A stretch of DNA of 64,000 nucleotides from Arenibacter sp. 6A1 (lineage in GTDB: Bacteria; Bacteroidota; Bacteroidia; Flavobacteriales; Flavobacteriaceae), in the NCBI RefSeq assembly GCF_012272855.1, contig NZ_JAAXCQ010000005.1, positions 214,990 to 278,989 of the forward strand, read 5' to 3'. Numbering within the stretch: position 1 is the first letter of the stretch; each line of letters begins with the position of its first letter. The translations under genes and the position numbers were made by a program. Shown here piece by piece: positions 8,025 to 17,624 of this stretch. The notes under the pieces were generated by a model that made no database searches, was not told the origin of the DNA, and saw nothing but the letters and a program-made list of their open reading frames with translations.

Positions 8025-10988
8025 TTAGCCAACAATGTTGACAATCTTACCAGGCACCACAATAATCTTTTTTGGAGTTCGTCCTTGCAATTGCTCCTGG
8101 GTCTTTTCGTGGGCCATTACAGCAGCTTCAATATCGTCCTTGGACAAGTCTGCCGGCAATTGAATTTTGAAACGCATTTTTCCATTGAAAGAAATAGGAT
8201 ACTCCTTACTGCTTTCTACCAGATGCTTTCCGTCGAATATAGGAAAAGCTACCGTTGCGATAGATTCTGAATATCCCAATTTACTCCAAAGTTCTTCGGC
8301 AATATGGGGCGCATAAGGCGATACCAAAATGGCCAAAGGTTCTAATATCTGTCTGCTATCACATTTTTGACTGGCCAATTCATTCACACAAATCATAAAA
8401 GTAGCCACAGAGGTATTAAAAGAGAAGTTTTCTATATCTTCTTCAACCTTTTTAATCGTCTTGTGCAAGGTTTTTAAATTATCGGCCGTAGGCTCGGCAT
8501 CGGTAACCTTAAAGGCTCCTTCGGCTCCTCCGTGGAACAAGCGCCACATTTTCTTTAAAAATCCATGTACCCCGCTGATACCTGCAGTATTCCAAGGCTT
8601 AGATTGCTCTAAGGGCCCTAAGAACATTTCGTATAAACGCAACGAATCTGCCCCGTACTCTTCACAAATACTATCTGGACTCACCACATTGTATTTAGAT
8701 TTGGACATTTTCTCTACTTCTCTACCTACTAAATAGGTGTCGTTTTCCATGGCAAACTTAGCCTCTGCATATTCCGACCTCCAGTTTTTAAAAGCTTCAA
8801 TATCTAATTCGTCGGAAGCATTTACAAAAGAGACATCGGCATGGATAGGTGTAAATTGAGCCCAGTCTGTAGTGTCGGCAACACTGATCTTGTCAGTTCC
8901 AATAGCAGCAACAATGGCTTTAACCGCTGCATTATCGGTTAATTTCTTCCCGTTTTTTACGGCATCCTCAATAATAGCTTTTGAGACAAAAACCGGAACT
9001 CTAGGTTGCGATTCATCGGTTTGTCCATATTCCCATCGATAAACAAAGGCACTCGTACCAGTGATCATTCCCTGGTTTATAAGTTTTTTAGCAAACTCGT
9101 CTTTAGGAACGATTCCTTTATCGAACAAAAACTTTTGCCAAAAACGCGCGTATAACAAGTGGCCGGTAGCATGCTCACTACCTCCAATATATAGATCCAC
9201 GTCTTGCCAATAATTAATGGCTTCTTTGGAGAATATCTCTTCCGTATTGTTAGCATCCATATACCGGTTAAAATAAAAACTACTTCCCGCCCACCCTGGC
9301 ATGGTATTCAATTCTAATGGAAATACGGTGCTGTTGTTTATTTTTTCATTGGCTACTACCTCGTTTGTTTCCGTATCCCAGGCCCAAACGCTCGCATTCC
9401 CCAAAGGAGGCTCCCCTGTTTCTGTTGGCAGGTACTTTTCTACTTCGGGTAAAACAATAGGCAAATATTTGGCATCTATCATTTGTGGCATCCCGTCTAC
9501 ATAATATACTGGGAAAGGCTCTCCCCAATACCTTTGGCGGCTGAATACTGCATCGCGAAGCCTATAATTGATCTTCCCTTGCCCTTGTGCTAGTTTTTCC
9601 AGCTCGTAAATGGCCAATTTGGTAGCTTTTTTATAGGGCAATCCGCTTAAGAAGTCCGAATTTGCGATAACAGCACCTTCTTTTTCGGCATAGGCTGCTT
9701 CAGAAATATCGATCCCTTCAAAAATATTTGGGATTGGAATATTAAAATGTTTGGCAAAATCATAATCACGCTGATCTCCGCATGGCACAGACATTACCGC
9801 TCCGGTACCATAACCGGCCAATACATAGTCGCCTATCCAAACAGGAATAGGTTCTTTGGTAAAGGGATGCTCAGCATACGCACCGGTAAATACCCCTGAA
9901 ATAGTTTTTACATCGGCCATTCTTTCGCGTTCAGAACGCTTTGCCGTAGCTTCTATATAGGCTTGAACAGCTTCTTTTTGTTCGGGAGTCGTAATTTTGG
10001 CAACCAATTCATGTTCTGGCGCCAAGGTCATAAAACTGACCCCAAAGATTGTATCAGGACGGGTTGTAAAGACCTCTATGGGATAAGACTCCCCTTCTGA
10101 GCCTACAGGAAGGGTATGGAATGTTACCGCTGCCCCTTGAGAGCGTCCAATCCAATTGGTTTGTGAATCTTTTAATGGCTGTGGCCAATCGACTTTTGCC
10201 AAATCATCCAATAAACGTTGGGCATAGGCAGAAATACGCATGCTCCACTGCGTCATTTTCTTACGGACAACGGGATGTCCGCCACGTTCAGAAACGCCAT
10301 TGACAATTTCGTCATTGGCCAAAACAGTACCTAGGACAGGACACCAGTTTACTTCTGTCTCTGCCAAATAAGTAAGCCTATATTGTAATAGAATTTCTTG
10401 TTTTTCATTGGCGGCTAATCCATTCCACTGATCTGCGGTAAATGGCGCCACCTCGTCATCACAAACGGCATTGACCTTGGTATTTCCTTCATTTTCAAAA
10501 ATAACGATCAAAGAAGATATGTCCTCTGCCTTATCGGCGTCTTTGTTATACCATGAGTTAAAGAGCTGAATAAAGATCCATTGCGTCCATTTATAGTAGT
10601 CGGTATTAGACGTACGCAGCTCACGGCTCCAATCGAATGAAAACCCTATTTTGTCTAATTGTTCTCTATACCTGTTGATGTTGGTTTCGGTAGTAAGAGC
10701 CGGATGTTGCCCTGTTTGTATGGCATACTGTTCTGCAGGCAATCCAAAAGAATCGTATCCCATTGGGTGCAATACGTTAAATCCTTTGTGTCTTTTATAA
10801 CGCGCATAGATATCACTCGCAATATATCCTAACGGATGCCCTACGTGCAAGCCCGCTCCTGAGGGGTAGGGAAACATATCCAACACATAAAATTTTGGCT
10901 TATCAGAATTATTAACTGCCCTAAACGTGCCTTTTTGAGCCCATTCTTTCTGCCATTTATCTTCTATCTTTTTAAAATCGTAATTCAT
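8025..10988 (-). CDS. leuS: leucyl-tRNA synthetase
   Basis: This class Ia synthetase charges tRNA-Leu. The 987-residue protein has the HIGH-type motif in PYPSGAGLHVGHPLGY around residue 43, the CP1 editing domain with TTRPDTIFGVSF near residue 310, the KMSKSKYN motif near residue 775, and the anticodon-binding C-terminus. It is longer than the roughly 860 residues of E. coli LeuRS. The extra length includes a block around residues 660-760 before KMSKS, as is usual for the Bacteroidota type. The 383 bases upstream contain no recognisable attenuator. Confidence 0.97.
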   Translation of the reverse strand: MNYDFKKIEDKWQKEWAQKGTFRAVNNSDKPKFYVLDMFPYPSGAGLHVGHPLGYIASDIYARYKRHKGFNVLHPMGYDSFGLPAEQYAIQTGQHPALTTETNINRYREQLDKIGFSFDWSRELRTSNTDYYKWTQWIFIQLFNSWYNKDADKAEDISSLIVIFENEGNTKVNAVCDDEVAPFTADQWNGLAANEKQEILLQYRLTYLAETEVNWCPVLGTVLANDEIVNGVSERGGHPVVRKKMTQWSMRISAYAQRLLDDLAKVDWPQPLKDSQTNWIGRSQGAAVTFHTLPVGSEGESYPIEVFTTRPDTIFGVSFMTLAPEHELVAKITTPEQKEAVQAYIEATAKRSERERMADVKTISGVFTGAYAEHPFTKEPIPVWIGDYVLAGYGTGAVMSVPCGDQRDYDFAKHFNIPIPNIFEGIDISEAAYAEKEGAVIANSDFLSGLPYKKATKLAIYELEKLAQGQGKINYRLRDAVFSRQRYWGEPFPVYYVDGMPQMIDAKYLPIVLPEVEKYLPTETGEPPLGNASVWAWDTETNEVVANEKINNSTVFPLELNTMPGWAGSSFYFNRYMDANNTEEIFSKEAINYWQDVDLYIGGSEHATGHLLYARFWQKFLFDKGIVPKDEFAKKLINQGMITGTSAFVYRWEYGQTDESQPRVPVFVSKAIIEDAVKNGKKLTDNAAVKAIVAAIGTDKISVADTTDWAQFTPIHADVSFVNASDELDIEAFKNWRSEYAEAKFAMENDTYLVGREVEKMSKSKYNVVSPDSICEEYGADSLRLYEMFLGPLEQSKPWNTAGISGVHGFLKKMWRLFHGGAEGAFKVTDAEPTADNLKTLHKTIKKVEEDIENFSFNTSVATFMICVNELASQKCDSRQILEPLAILVSPYAPHIAEELWSKLGYSESIATVAFPIFDGKHLVESSKEYPISFNGKMRFKIQLPADLSKDDIEAAVMAHEKTQEQLQGRTPKKIIVVPGKIVNIVG

Positions 10989-11222
10989 TCTGTTGATTGT
11001 ATTTAGATGCCCCGCAATGTTGGCACTTTATTCTTTTTCACATGCAGTGGCAAAAATAGGCTTAATCCCCAAAAAGGGAAAATATATTATGAACTTCCCT
11101 AAAGGAGCTTCACTAAATGGATACTTTCGTACCACTTCTACGGCCCAAAGGCTGTTAATTTTTGTCAATTGTTATATTTATGGGGATCACAGGCAACGCC
11201 CTAAATACTAAAACTGCATGAG

Positions 11223-11324
11223 CTAGGTTCTTTTTCTGCCTTCACTATTGGAGAATACCTCTATGATTTCTCCCAAAACAACCACAGCGATAAAGATTAA
11301 TCGAACGAAACTAGCATAACCCAT
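11223..11324 (-). CDS. possible 33-residue membrane protein
   Basis: A minus-strand frame begins MGYASFVRLIFIAVVVLGEI and continues IEVFSNSEGRKRT. It has one hydrophobic helix (about residues 5-24) and a short basic tail, the usual look of a real small membrane protein. It lies in the 383-base gap between the divergent leuS and ftsX, and an A-rich stretch precedes the ATG, which suits Bacteroidota initiation. No homologue is known to me. The rest of this gap shows nothing. Confidence 0.35.
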   Translation of the reverse strand: MGYASFVRLIFIAVVVLGEIIEVFSNSEGRKRT

Positions 11325-11370
11325 TTTTATTTCAATTTACTTTTCTATTTTTACATATTGATTTCAAATT

Positions 11371-12249
11371 ATGAGCACATCTTTTGAACGTTTTCAGAAA
11401 AGAAAACTTATTTCTTCTTATTTTTCAGTGGTTTTAAGTATTGCCTTGGTCCTTTTTTTAATAGGTATCTTGGGGATATTGGTATTGAACACCCAAAAAC
11501 TAGCCGATCACTTTAAGGAGCAGATTACCATTTCTGTGTTTTTAAAGGACAACGCCAAGGAAATTGAAGTAGAGCAGCTACAAAAATCCTTAGCCATGGC
11601 CGATTACACCAAAAAGGCGACCTATGTTTCTAAGGAAGAGGCCGCAGAACAGCACAGTGCAGAAATAGGGGAAAACTTTATTGAATTCTTAGGGCACAAC
11701 CCTTTAAAAAATTCCATTGACGTACAACTAAAGGCCGATTTCGTTTCTGCGGAAAAAATTACAGAAATTGCCGAAGAAATATCTGCCAAAGCCTATATAG
11801 AGGAAGTCAGTTACGACAAGCCTTTAATTTCACTATTGACTGAAAACGTAAAAAGGCTTGGATTTTGGATTTTAGTGGCGAGCGGTATATTTACTTTTAT
11901 TGCTGTCTTGCTGATCAACAGTTCTATTAGACTTTCTATTTATTCCAAGCGTTTTATTATAAAAACCATGCAGATGGTGGGGGCTACCAAAAGTTTTATC
12001 AGAAAGCCATTTTTATGGACCAATGTAAAGCTGGGCATCCTAGGAGCCGTTTTGGCCTTAATAGCCATGGGGGTGGTATTATATTATGTTACCATATATT
12101 TCCCTGAGCTCGATCTTTTTGGAGACCCTATAATTCTCATCCTCCTTTTTGTAGGCATTTTTGTTTTAGGGGTTTTAATTTCCCTGATAAGCACCTTTTT
12201 TGCCACACAACGCTTTTTAAACCTTAGAACAGACGATTTATATTATTAG
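11371..12249 (+). CDS. ftsX: cell division protein FtsX
   Basis: FtsX is the membrane partner of FtsE in the complex that activates peptidoglycan hydrolases at the septum. The 292-residue protein has one N-terminal membrane segment (about 22-43), an extracytoplasmic domain (residues 45-165), and three C-terminal segments with the family's SSIRLSIYSKRFIIKTMQMVGAT signature near residue 190. ftsE is not adjacent. The gene heads a tight run with DUF3098, uppP and truB, so cell-envelope and translation genes share a transcript. Confidence 0.93.
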   Translation: MSTSFERFQKRKLISSYFSVVLSIALVLFLIGILGILVLNTQKLADHFKEQITISVFLKDNAKEIEVEQLQKSLAMADYTKKATYVSKEEAAEQHSAEIGENFIEFLGHNPLKNSIDVQLKADFVSAEKITEIAEEISAKAYIEEVSYDKPLISLLTENVKRLGFWILVASGIFTFIAVLLINSSIRLSIYSKRFIIKTMQMVGATKSFIRKPFLWTNVKLGILGAVLALIAMGVVLYYVTIYFPELDLFGDPIILILLFVGIFVLGVLISLISTFFATQRFLNLRTDDLYY

Positions 12250-12258
12250 ATTTGCAGC

Positions 12259-12525
12259 ATGAGTAAAAATCTTCACAACACCCAGCAGAAAAACTCTCCT
12301 CGGGAATTTATTTTTCAGAAAAAAAATTACCAGTTTATGTTTCTTGGTTTGGCCTTTATTATTTTGGGCTTTGTTTTAATGAGTGGCGGCGGTAGTGATG
12401 ACCCCAACATTTTTAATCCTGAAATTTACAATTTCAGAAGAATTCGTTTAGCACCAACTTTAGTACTATTGGGTTTAGGTATTGAGATTTACGCCATTTT
12501 GTTGAACCCAACTAAGAAAAACTAA
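12259..12525 (+). CDS. DUF3098 membrane protein
   Basis: The 88-residue protein has two membrane helices (about residues 26-41 and 65-82) separated by GGGSDDPNIFNPEIYNFRRI, the diagnostic DUF3098 loop. The function is unknown. It lies nine bases after ftsX and a few bases before uppP, a conserved Bacteroidota order that hints at an envelope role. Confidence 0.85.
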   Translation: MSKNLHNTQQKNSPREFIFQKKNYQFMFLGLAFIILGFVLMSGGGSDDPNIFNPEIYNFRRIRLAPTLVLLGLGIEIYAILLNPTKKN

Positions 12526-12528
12526 GTT

Positions 12529-13314
12529 TTGGACATATTTCAAGCAATTATTCTTGCCATTATAGAAGGCATCACCGAGTATTTACCTGTTTCTTCCACA
12601 GGACATATGATCATAGTTTCTTCCTTTTTTGGCATCGCACAGGAGGAGTTTACAAAATTATTTACCATTGTCATTCAATTGGGTACCATCTTATCGGTAG
12701 TGGTCCTTTATTTTAAGCGCTTTTTTCAAAGCATGGACTTTTATTTTAAACTTTTGGTGGCTTTTATTCCGGCGGTAGTTTTTGGTCTTCTTTTAAGCGA
12801 TGTGATAGACTCCTTATTGGAAAGCCCTCTTACTGTAGCTATTTCTTTGGTAGTGGGCGGTTTTATCCTTTTAAAAGTAGACAATTGGTTCGGCGATGCC
12901 GAGAACACTGACATCTCCTACGCCACGGCTTTTAAAATAGGTTTATTCCAATGTTTGGCCATGATACCAGGTGTTTCTAGGAGTGGTGCCAGTATTGTGG
13001 GGGGAATGTCCCAAAAGCTATCTAGAACTGCAGCGGCCGAATTTTCATTTTTCCTTGCCCTTCCTACTATGTTGGGGGCTACCCTAAAGAAAATATTCGA
13101 TTATTACAATGCCGGTTTTACCCTTACCGATGAGCAGATAAATTTATTGATCGTTGGTAATGTTATTGGGTTTTTAGTAGCCCTAGTGGCCATTAAAACT
13201 TTTATTGGCTATTTGAGCAAACACGGTTTTAAAATGTTTGGATACTACCGAATTATAGTAGGGCTCTCCATAATAGCCATCCATTATTTTGTTCGACCAC
13301 TAACTGTAATTTAA
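12529..13314 (+). CDS. uppP: undecaprenyl-diphosphate phosphatase
   Basis: This integral membrane enzyme recycles undecaprenyl pyrophosphate to the lipid carrier used for peptidoglycan and polysaccharides, and confers bacitracin tolerance. The 261-residue protein has both family signatures: [15 protein letters not shown] at residues 13-27 and the PGVSRSGAS phosphate-binding loop near residue 148. The start codon is TTG. The family's N-terminus aligns exactly there, and no ATG is available. The stop overlaps the truB start by one base (TAATG). Confidence 0.95.
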   Translation: MDIFQAIILAIIEGITEYLPVSSTGHMIIVSSFFGIAQEEFTKLFTIVIQLGTILSVVVLYFKRFFQSMDFYFKLLVAFIPAVVFGLLLSDVIDSLLESPLTVAISLVVGGFILLKVDNWFGDAENTDISYATAFKIGLFQCLAMIPGVSRSGASIVGGMSQKLSRTAAAEFSFFLALPTMLGATLKKIFDYYNAGFTLTDEQINLLIVGNVIGFLVALVAIKTFIGYLSKHGFKMFGYYRIIVGLSIIAIHYFVRPLTVI

Positions 13315-14009
13315 TGACAAAAGAAGATTTCTTAGAAGGACAACTGTTATTAATAGACAAACCCTTGGGCTGGTCCTCTTTTCAGGCGGTAAACTCCTTA
13401 AAATGGGCTATTAGGAAGAAATTTGAACTAAAGAAAATCAAAATAGGCCATGCGGGCACCTTAGACCCATTGGCCAGTGGACTATTATTAATTTGCACCG
13501 GCAAATTCACCAAAAGGATCACAGAATTACAAGGACAGGAAAAAGAATATACCGGTACTATTACCTTAGGTGCTACCACCCCGTCCTATGATATGGAAAC
13601 GGAAATAAACGAACGTTTCCCCCTTTCTCATATTACGCCAGCACTCATACAGGCCACTACGACAGATTTCATTGGCGAAATTGAACAACAACCTCCTGTT
13701 TTTTCTGCCCTTAAAAAAGATGGGAAACGACTTTATGAATATGCCCGAGAAGGAAAAGAAGTGGAGATAAAAACGAGAAAAATCCATATTTCCGAATTTG
13801 AAATTACCGGGATCAATTTTCCCGAAGTACATTTCAGAGTATGTTGTAGCAAAGGCACCTATATTAGGTCTTTGGCCTTCGATTTTGGAAAAGCATTGGA
13901 CTCTGGCGCATATTTATCTGCCTTAAGAAGAACCAAAATTGGTGACTACAACGTAAATAAGGCTATTAGTCCGGAAAAATTCCGAGATTTATTACAGTTA
14001 GAAGCCTAA
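13314..14009 (+). CDS. truB: tRNA pseudouridine-55 synthase
   Basis: It converts U55 of the tRNA T-loop to pseudouridine. The 231-residue protein has LLIDKPLGWSSFQAVN at the start, the catalytic aspartate in GHAGTLDPLASGLL near residue 48, and CSKGTYIRSLAFDFG near residue 180. It lacks a long C-terminal PUA domain, as in many short bacterial forms. It ends the ftsX operon. Confidence 0.95.
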   Translation: MTKEDFLEGQLLLIDKPLGWSSFQAVNSLKWAIRKKFELKKIKIGHAGTLDPLASGLLLICTGKFTKRITELQGQEKEYTGTITLGATTPSYDMETEINERFPLSHITPALIQATTTDFIGEIEQQPPVFSALKKDGKRLYEYAREGKEVEIKTRKIHISEFEITGINFPEVHFRVCCSKGTYIRSLAFDFGKALDSGAYLSALRRTKIGDYNVNKAISPEKFRDLLQLEA

Positions 14010-14088
14010 AATTTTCGAAATTAGGAGTGACAAGCTTTCTGTTCGTCGGGAATTTATAATATTTTAGGCCTAACATGGTTATTATACT

Positions 14089-14823
14089 ATGAAATTAAAC
14101 AGGAAACAACTTTCTCTTTTAATTACCTTTTTTTCCATGTCACTATTTATATTGTTGCTATTCAACATACATTTAGGACATCAGGACGAAGAGGATGGCT
14201 ATGTCATAGAATTAAATTTAGAGGAGGAAGAAGATCCTGAACAAAAGCTTTTAGAAGAAATAAAAGCTTTGGAAGAATTGGCCAATGCAGCTCCCATAAA
14301 AAGTCATATGGCTTTTAACGAGGCCAACAAACCGAGCTATGGAAATCCAGAACCTTTAAAGACTTTAGAAGAAATCTTGGAAGAGCAAGAAATGTCCGAG
14401 GAGGGCGATGCCTCCGAAGACACTCCTTTATCCAATTCGGAATTCGCAGCAAAAATTAAAGAATTAGCAGACAGACGACGGGAGAAACAAGCGCTTTTAG
14501 GTGATAAGGAAGCCAACAAAGAGGTGATGACCAATAATTTAGCAAGAAAAAACACCTCGGTCTCCTACTCCCTGGTCGATAGAACCCATTTAAGTTTGCC
14601 TATCCCTATTTATACCTGCATCGAAGGCGGCAAGGTGGTCATTAATATCATTGTGGACCCCACTGGGAAGGTATTGGAGGCTGAAGTAAATAAAAAAAGT
14701 TCGAACACTCTAAATGGCTGCCTGGTAGACAATGCCATTGCATATGCGTTAAAATCTAAATTTACCAACGGTGCCAAGGCATCCCAGAAGGGTACAATCA
14801 CCTACTTATTCCAAAGTAAGTAA
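14089..14823 (+). CDS. TonB-like energy-transducing protein
   Basis: The 244-residue protein has one N-terminal membrane anchor (about residues 10-28), a long acidic, glutamate-rich linker (residues 40-150) instead of the usual proline-rich spacer, and a C-terminal TonB-like domain (GGKVVINIIVDPTGKVLEAEV, then YLFQSK at the end). It probably connects an ExbBD-type motor to outer-membrane receptors or acts in a related envelope system. Two cysteines in the C-terminal domain (YTCIEGG and NGCLVDN) could form a disulphide. The last 18 bases overlap the convergent thioredoxin-like gene. Confidence 0.75.
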   Translation: MKLNRKQLSLLITFFSMSLFILLLFNIHLGHQDEEDGYVIELNLEEEEDPEQKLLEEIKALEELANAAPIKSHMAFNEANKPSYGNPEPLKTLEEILEEQEMSEEGDASEDTPLSNSEFAAKIKELADRRREKQALLGDKEANKEVMTNNLARKNTSVSYSLVDRTHLSLPIPIYTCIEGGKVVINIIVDPTGKVLEAEVNKKSSNTLNGCLVDNAIAYALKSKFTNGAKASQKGTITYLFQSK

Positions 14824-15432
14824 GGCCACTAGCTCTTGGAGCGTATTTTTTCCTTTATCCTTATTATACCACTGTTGCAGATCTTCCTTAAACTCTGGCG
14901 TAAATTGTCCGTGTTTTTCCTTAAAATCGTCTACCATTTTTTGTGCTTGGTATGGTCTAGATCCCCATTCGCCAATAAGCTTTCCACTAGCCTCGTCAAT
15001 AGCGATCAATTTAGGAATCCCCATACCTCCATTGGTTAAAAAACGCTCCATCAGGGGCAGGTTTTCATCGCGAAGCACCAATTTCAAAGTAAGCTTACTG
15101 TTTAAATTGGCTATTTTATTCATTACAGGGAGACTTTGGGCGGCATCGCCACACCAGCTTTCTGTTAGCACCAACCAGGTTATTTTTCTTTGAACGCCAG
15201 TTATCAGTGCTTCAGAGGCCGGGTCTATCTTAAGGGTCTTGTCCAAGCGCTTCATCCGCTGTTCGTTTATAAGGGTGTAATTGGCAAGGTCATCGCTTTG
15301 TTCTGCTGCCGTTGATGCCCCTTTAGCTACCAAACTAGATGTTAACGCTCTGTAAGCCTCGTAACTCATGGCCTTGGAAAGACTTTCTTGGATAATTTGG
15401 TTGGTTGATTTTTGTAGTATTTCTTGTTCCAT
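14806..15432 (-). CDS. thioredoxin-like protein with a CxxA active site
   Basis: The 208-residue protein has a thioredoxin fold from about residue 85 onward. Its active-site stretch is LTESWCGDAAQSLP, so the N-terminal cysteine is kept and the resolving cysteine is alanine. IPKLIAID with its cis-proline context follows near residue 138. A single-cysteine protein cannot run the usual dithiol exchange. It may act as a monothiol reductase, a peroxidase-like protein or a binding protein. No signal peptide is visible, so it is probably cytoplasmic. Confidence 0.75.
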   Translation of the reverse strand: MEQEILQKSTNQIIQESLSKAMSYEAYRALTSSLVAKGASTAAEQSDDLANYTLINEQRMKRLDKTLKIDPASEALITGVQRKITWLVLTESWCGDAAQSLPVMNKIANLNSKLTLKLVLRDENLPLMERFLTNGGMGIPKLIAIDEASGKLIGEWGSRPYQAQKMVDDFKEKHGQFTPEFKEDLQQWYNKDKGKNTLQELVALLTLE

Positions 15433-15554
15433 AGGGTGAAAAGCATAAAAATTTGACCGTAAAATTAGCCAACTATTAATTCATAAAAAGTGACAAAAGT
15501 CACATTAGTAGAACGCTAGCACCAATCCTTACAAAATAAACGAAGAAAAACCAT

Positions 15555-16490
15555 TTAGTGATTTAAAGTTCGTTTCTTGATCATGCCTCCACGGGTATCA
15601 TTAATACTGTTCATAATCACAAAGGCTTTCGGGTCTATTTTTTCTATTTCTGTATTTAATTTACTTATTTCGAGTCGAGTGATGACTGCAAAAATAATAT
15701 CGTATTCATTGTGTACCCCATCTTGGCTATAGCCTCCTTTTCCTTTGTAGATAGTAAGTCCCCTTCCTAATTTTTCGGTTATCATATACCGTATATCCTC
15801 ACTACGGCTAGAAATAATGGTCACCCCGGTATACTCTTCAATACCATCTACGACAAAATCTAGGGTTTTTGAAGCGGACAAATAGGTAAGCATAGAATAC
15901 AAGGCAGATTCGAAGGAGAGAAAATAGGCCGCGGCAAGGAAAATTATAATATTGATGACAATGATATTGTCTCCGATTTTGGTTCTTAGTTTCCTACTGA
16001 GGTAAATTGCCAATACTTCTGTACCGTCTAATACGCCACCTCCTCGGATAGAAAGTCCTATTCCCGCGCCAAGAAAGAATCCTCCGAACACCGCTACCAA
16101 AAGCTTATCATCGGTAACCTCGGGAAAAGTAACGGTTACCAAAACCAAGGCAAGTCCTAAAATAGCCAAGGAAGCCTTGATGGCAAATGGTTTTCCCACC
16201 ACTTTTAGACCTAAAAATATGAAGGGAATATTCACCAAAACAATGAGTACGGAAAGGGGAAGGTCTAAAACTTCGCTCAATAGCATGGATATCCCTGTAG
16301 CTCCCCCATCGATAAAACTATTGGGAAGAAGAAAGCTTTTTAATCCGAAGGCCGCCGCAAAGATTCCAAATATAATAAACAGCACATCGTGGATAACGGC
16401 AAATATACTGACCCTGAACCGACGCGATTTTTTCCAATAGGGTGCCAAGTTGGTTCTAAAGTCGTGTCTTTTCTTTTTCCTTTCTGGCAT
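15555..16490 (-). CDS. YitT family membrane protein (YitT and DUF2179 domains)
   Basis: The 311-residue protein has a basic N-terminal tail, five or more membrane helices (residues 30-205) with GLKSFLLPNSFIDGGATGISML, and a C-terminal cytosolic DUF2179 domain (GVTIISSRSEDIRYMITEKLGRGLTIYKGKGGYS). This is the YitT architecture. The transport or regulatory role is not established. It stands alone. Confidence 0.88.
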   Translation of the reverse strand: MPERKKKRHDFRTNLAPYWKKSRRFRVSIFAVIHDVLFIIFGIFAAAFGLKSFLLPNSFIDGGATGISMLLSEVLDLPLSVLIVLVNIPFIFLGLKVVGKPFAIKASLAILGLALVLVTVTFPEVTDDKLLVAVFGGFFLGAGIGLSIRGGGVLDGTEVLAIYLSRKLRTKIGDNIIVINIIIFLAAAYFLSFESALYSMLTYLSASKTLDFVVDGIEEYTGVTIISSRSEDIRYMITEKLGRGLTIYKGKGGYSQDGVHNEYDIIFAVITRLEISKLNTEIEKIDPKAFVIMNSINDTRGGMIKKRTLNH

Positions 16491-16665
16491 ATATTTATAT
16501 TGGCAATGGTTCGTTCTCCAAAGATACTTGACTTCGGCCTTTAATAAAGTGGGGAAAATGTCTTTTTTTGAAAAAATTAATTCTCTAGGATCCTGAAATG
16601 ATCATTTTCGAATTACACACTAACTAAATTAAATACAATATCTTTAGTTATAAATCTAGTTCACC

Positions 16666-17244
16666 ATGGAAAAACAAAGGTGTGGTTGGTGTAAAGGCGA
16701 TACCCTTTACGAGGAATACCACGATACGGAATGGGGAGTTCCTTTAAAGGATGACGCTTCTTTATTTGAATTTTTAATTTTAGAAACTTTTCAGGCGGGA
16801 CTAAGTTGGATCACCATTTTAAGGAAGCGTGAAAACTTTAGAAAGGCCCTGGACAATTTTGATTACCAAAAAATAGCCTTGTACCAAGAAGATAAAATAT
16901 CCGATTTATTACAAGATGCCGGCATTGTCAGAAACAAATTAAAAATAAGGGCTACGGTCACCAACGCCCAAGCCTTTATACAAATACAGCAGGAGTTCGG
17001 GAGTTTCAGCAACTACATTTGGGCCTTTGTAGATGGTAAACCCATTCAAAACCACCTGAGAGACCATAAGGAAGCTCCAGCCACCACTCCTTTGTCCGAC
17101 ACCATCAGTAAAGATCTTAAAAAACGTGGTTTTAAGTTTGTAGGGAGTACGGTCATCTACGCTCATATGCAGGCTACTGGCATGGTAAACGATCATGAAA
17201 TTGATTGTTTTAGGTACAAGGAGGTCTCTTTGGACAGGGAATAA
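16666..17244 (+). CDS. tag: DNA-3-methyladenine glycosylase I
   Basis: It removes 3-methyladenine from alkylated DNA in base-excision repair. The 192-residue protein has the zinc ligands at both ends (RCGWC near residue 5, HDTEWG at 19, and NDHEIDCFRY near residue 178), and LETFQAGLSWITIL, which is part of the helix-hairpin-helix fold and base pocket. Length is typical. It is monocistronic. Confidence 0.95.
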   Translation: MEKQRCGWCKGDTLYEEYHDTEWGVPLKDDASLFEFLILETFQAGLSWITILRKRENFRKALDNFDYQKIALYQEDKISDLLQDAGIVRNKLKIRATVTNAQAFIQIQQEFGSFSNYIWAFVDGKPIQNHLRDHKEAPATTPLSDTISKDLKKRGFKFVGSTVIYAHMQATGMVNDHEIDCFRYKEVSLDRE

Positions 17245-17431
17245 TTGTTGTAATTGATTGCTACACCAGGCACCTAAAGGTCCTGAAACGATAAGGTTCT
17301 TCAAAAGAAGATAGGGCTTCGTCAAACCGTTGTTTTTATGAGGCCCCGTAGGTATAAGCGCCCCTGTACAGCGATACGCAGCCTTGGGCTTAACGCACCG
17401 ACACGGAAAGCCTGCCTGTTTCATTTTAAAT
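17245..17431. other. intergenic stretch without a recognised gene
   Basis: Together with 17512-17624 this makes a 380-base gap between tag and aat, occupied by one REP-like element. A GTG-initiated minus-strand frame from 17618 (MFLKGLFKKKANDQLKK) runs into the repeat. It has no recognisable domain and I do not call it a gene. Confidence 0.5.
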
Positions 17432-17511
17432 GCGTTAGGGACCGCGGCGGCATCCCCGCAGCGGAGCAAGGGATATAGACAAGGGCCCGCCCGACGAAGG
17501 AGGGAACGCCC
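17432..17511 (-). repeat. REP-like palindromic element, copy 1
   Basis: An 80-base intergenic element that on this strand begins GGGCGTTCCCTCC and ends TCCCTAACGC. It carries an inner hairpin (ATCCC... with ...GGGAT) around the CCGCTGCGG core. Related copies are at 32796, 38886, 54199 and 63475, and a variant is at 53798. Confidence 0.9.
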
Positions 17512-17624
17512 AAATTATACATCCTTAAAGAACTAGGAATACCAATTATCCCATCTGTATCCTTCCACTTTTTTAATTGATCATTAGCCTTCTTTTTGAA
17601 CAATCCTTTCAAAAACACTGTAGA

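Noticed and set aside
10988..11036. TTGGCAC upstream of leuS as a sigma-54 promoter
   Set aside because: The -24-like block is on the wrong strand for leuS and has no -12 GC at the correct spacing.
10993..11211. 72-residue plus-strand frame upstream of ftsX
   Set aside because: No hydrophobic or domain pattern, poor composition, and it overlaps the leader of leuS.
17421..17618. GTG-initiated frame after aat (MFLKGLFKKKANDQLKK)
   Set aside because: Half of it is the REP-like element, and the rest is a short lysine-rich stretch with no family resemblance. Conservation in relatives would be needed.
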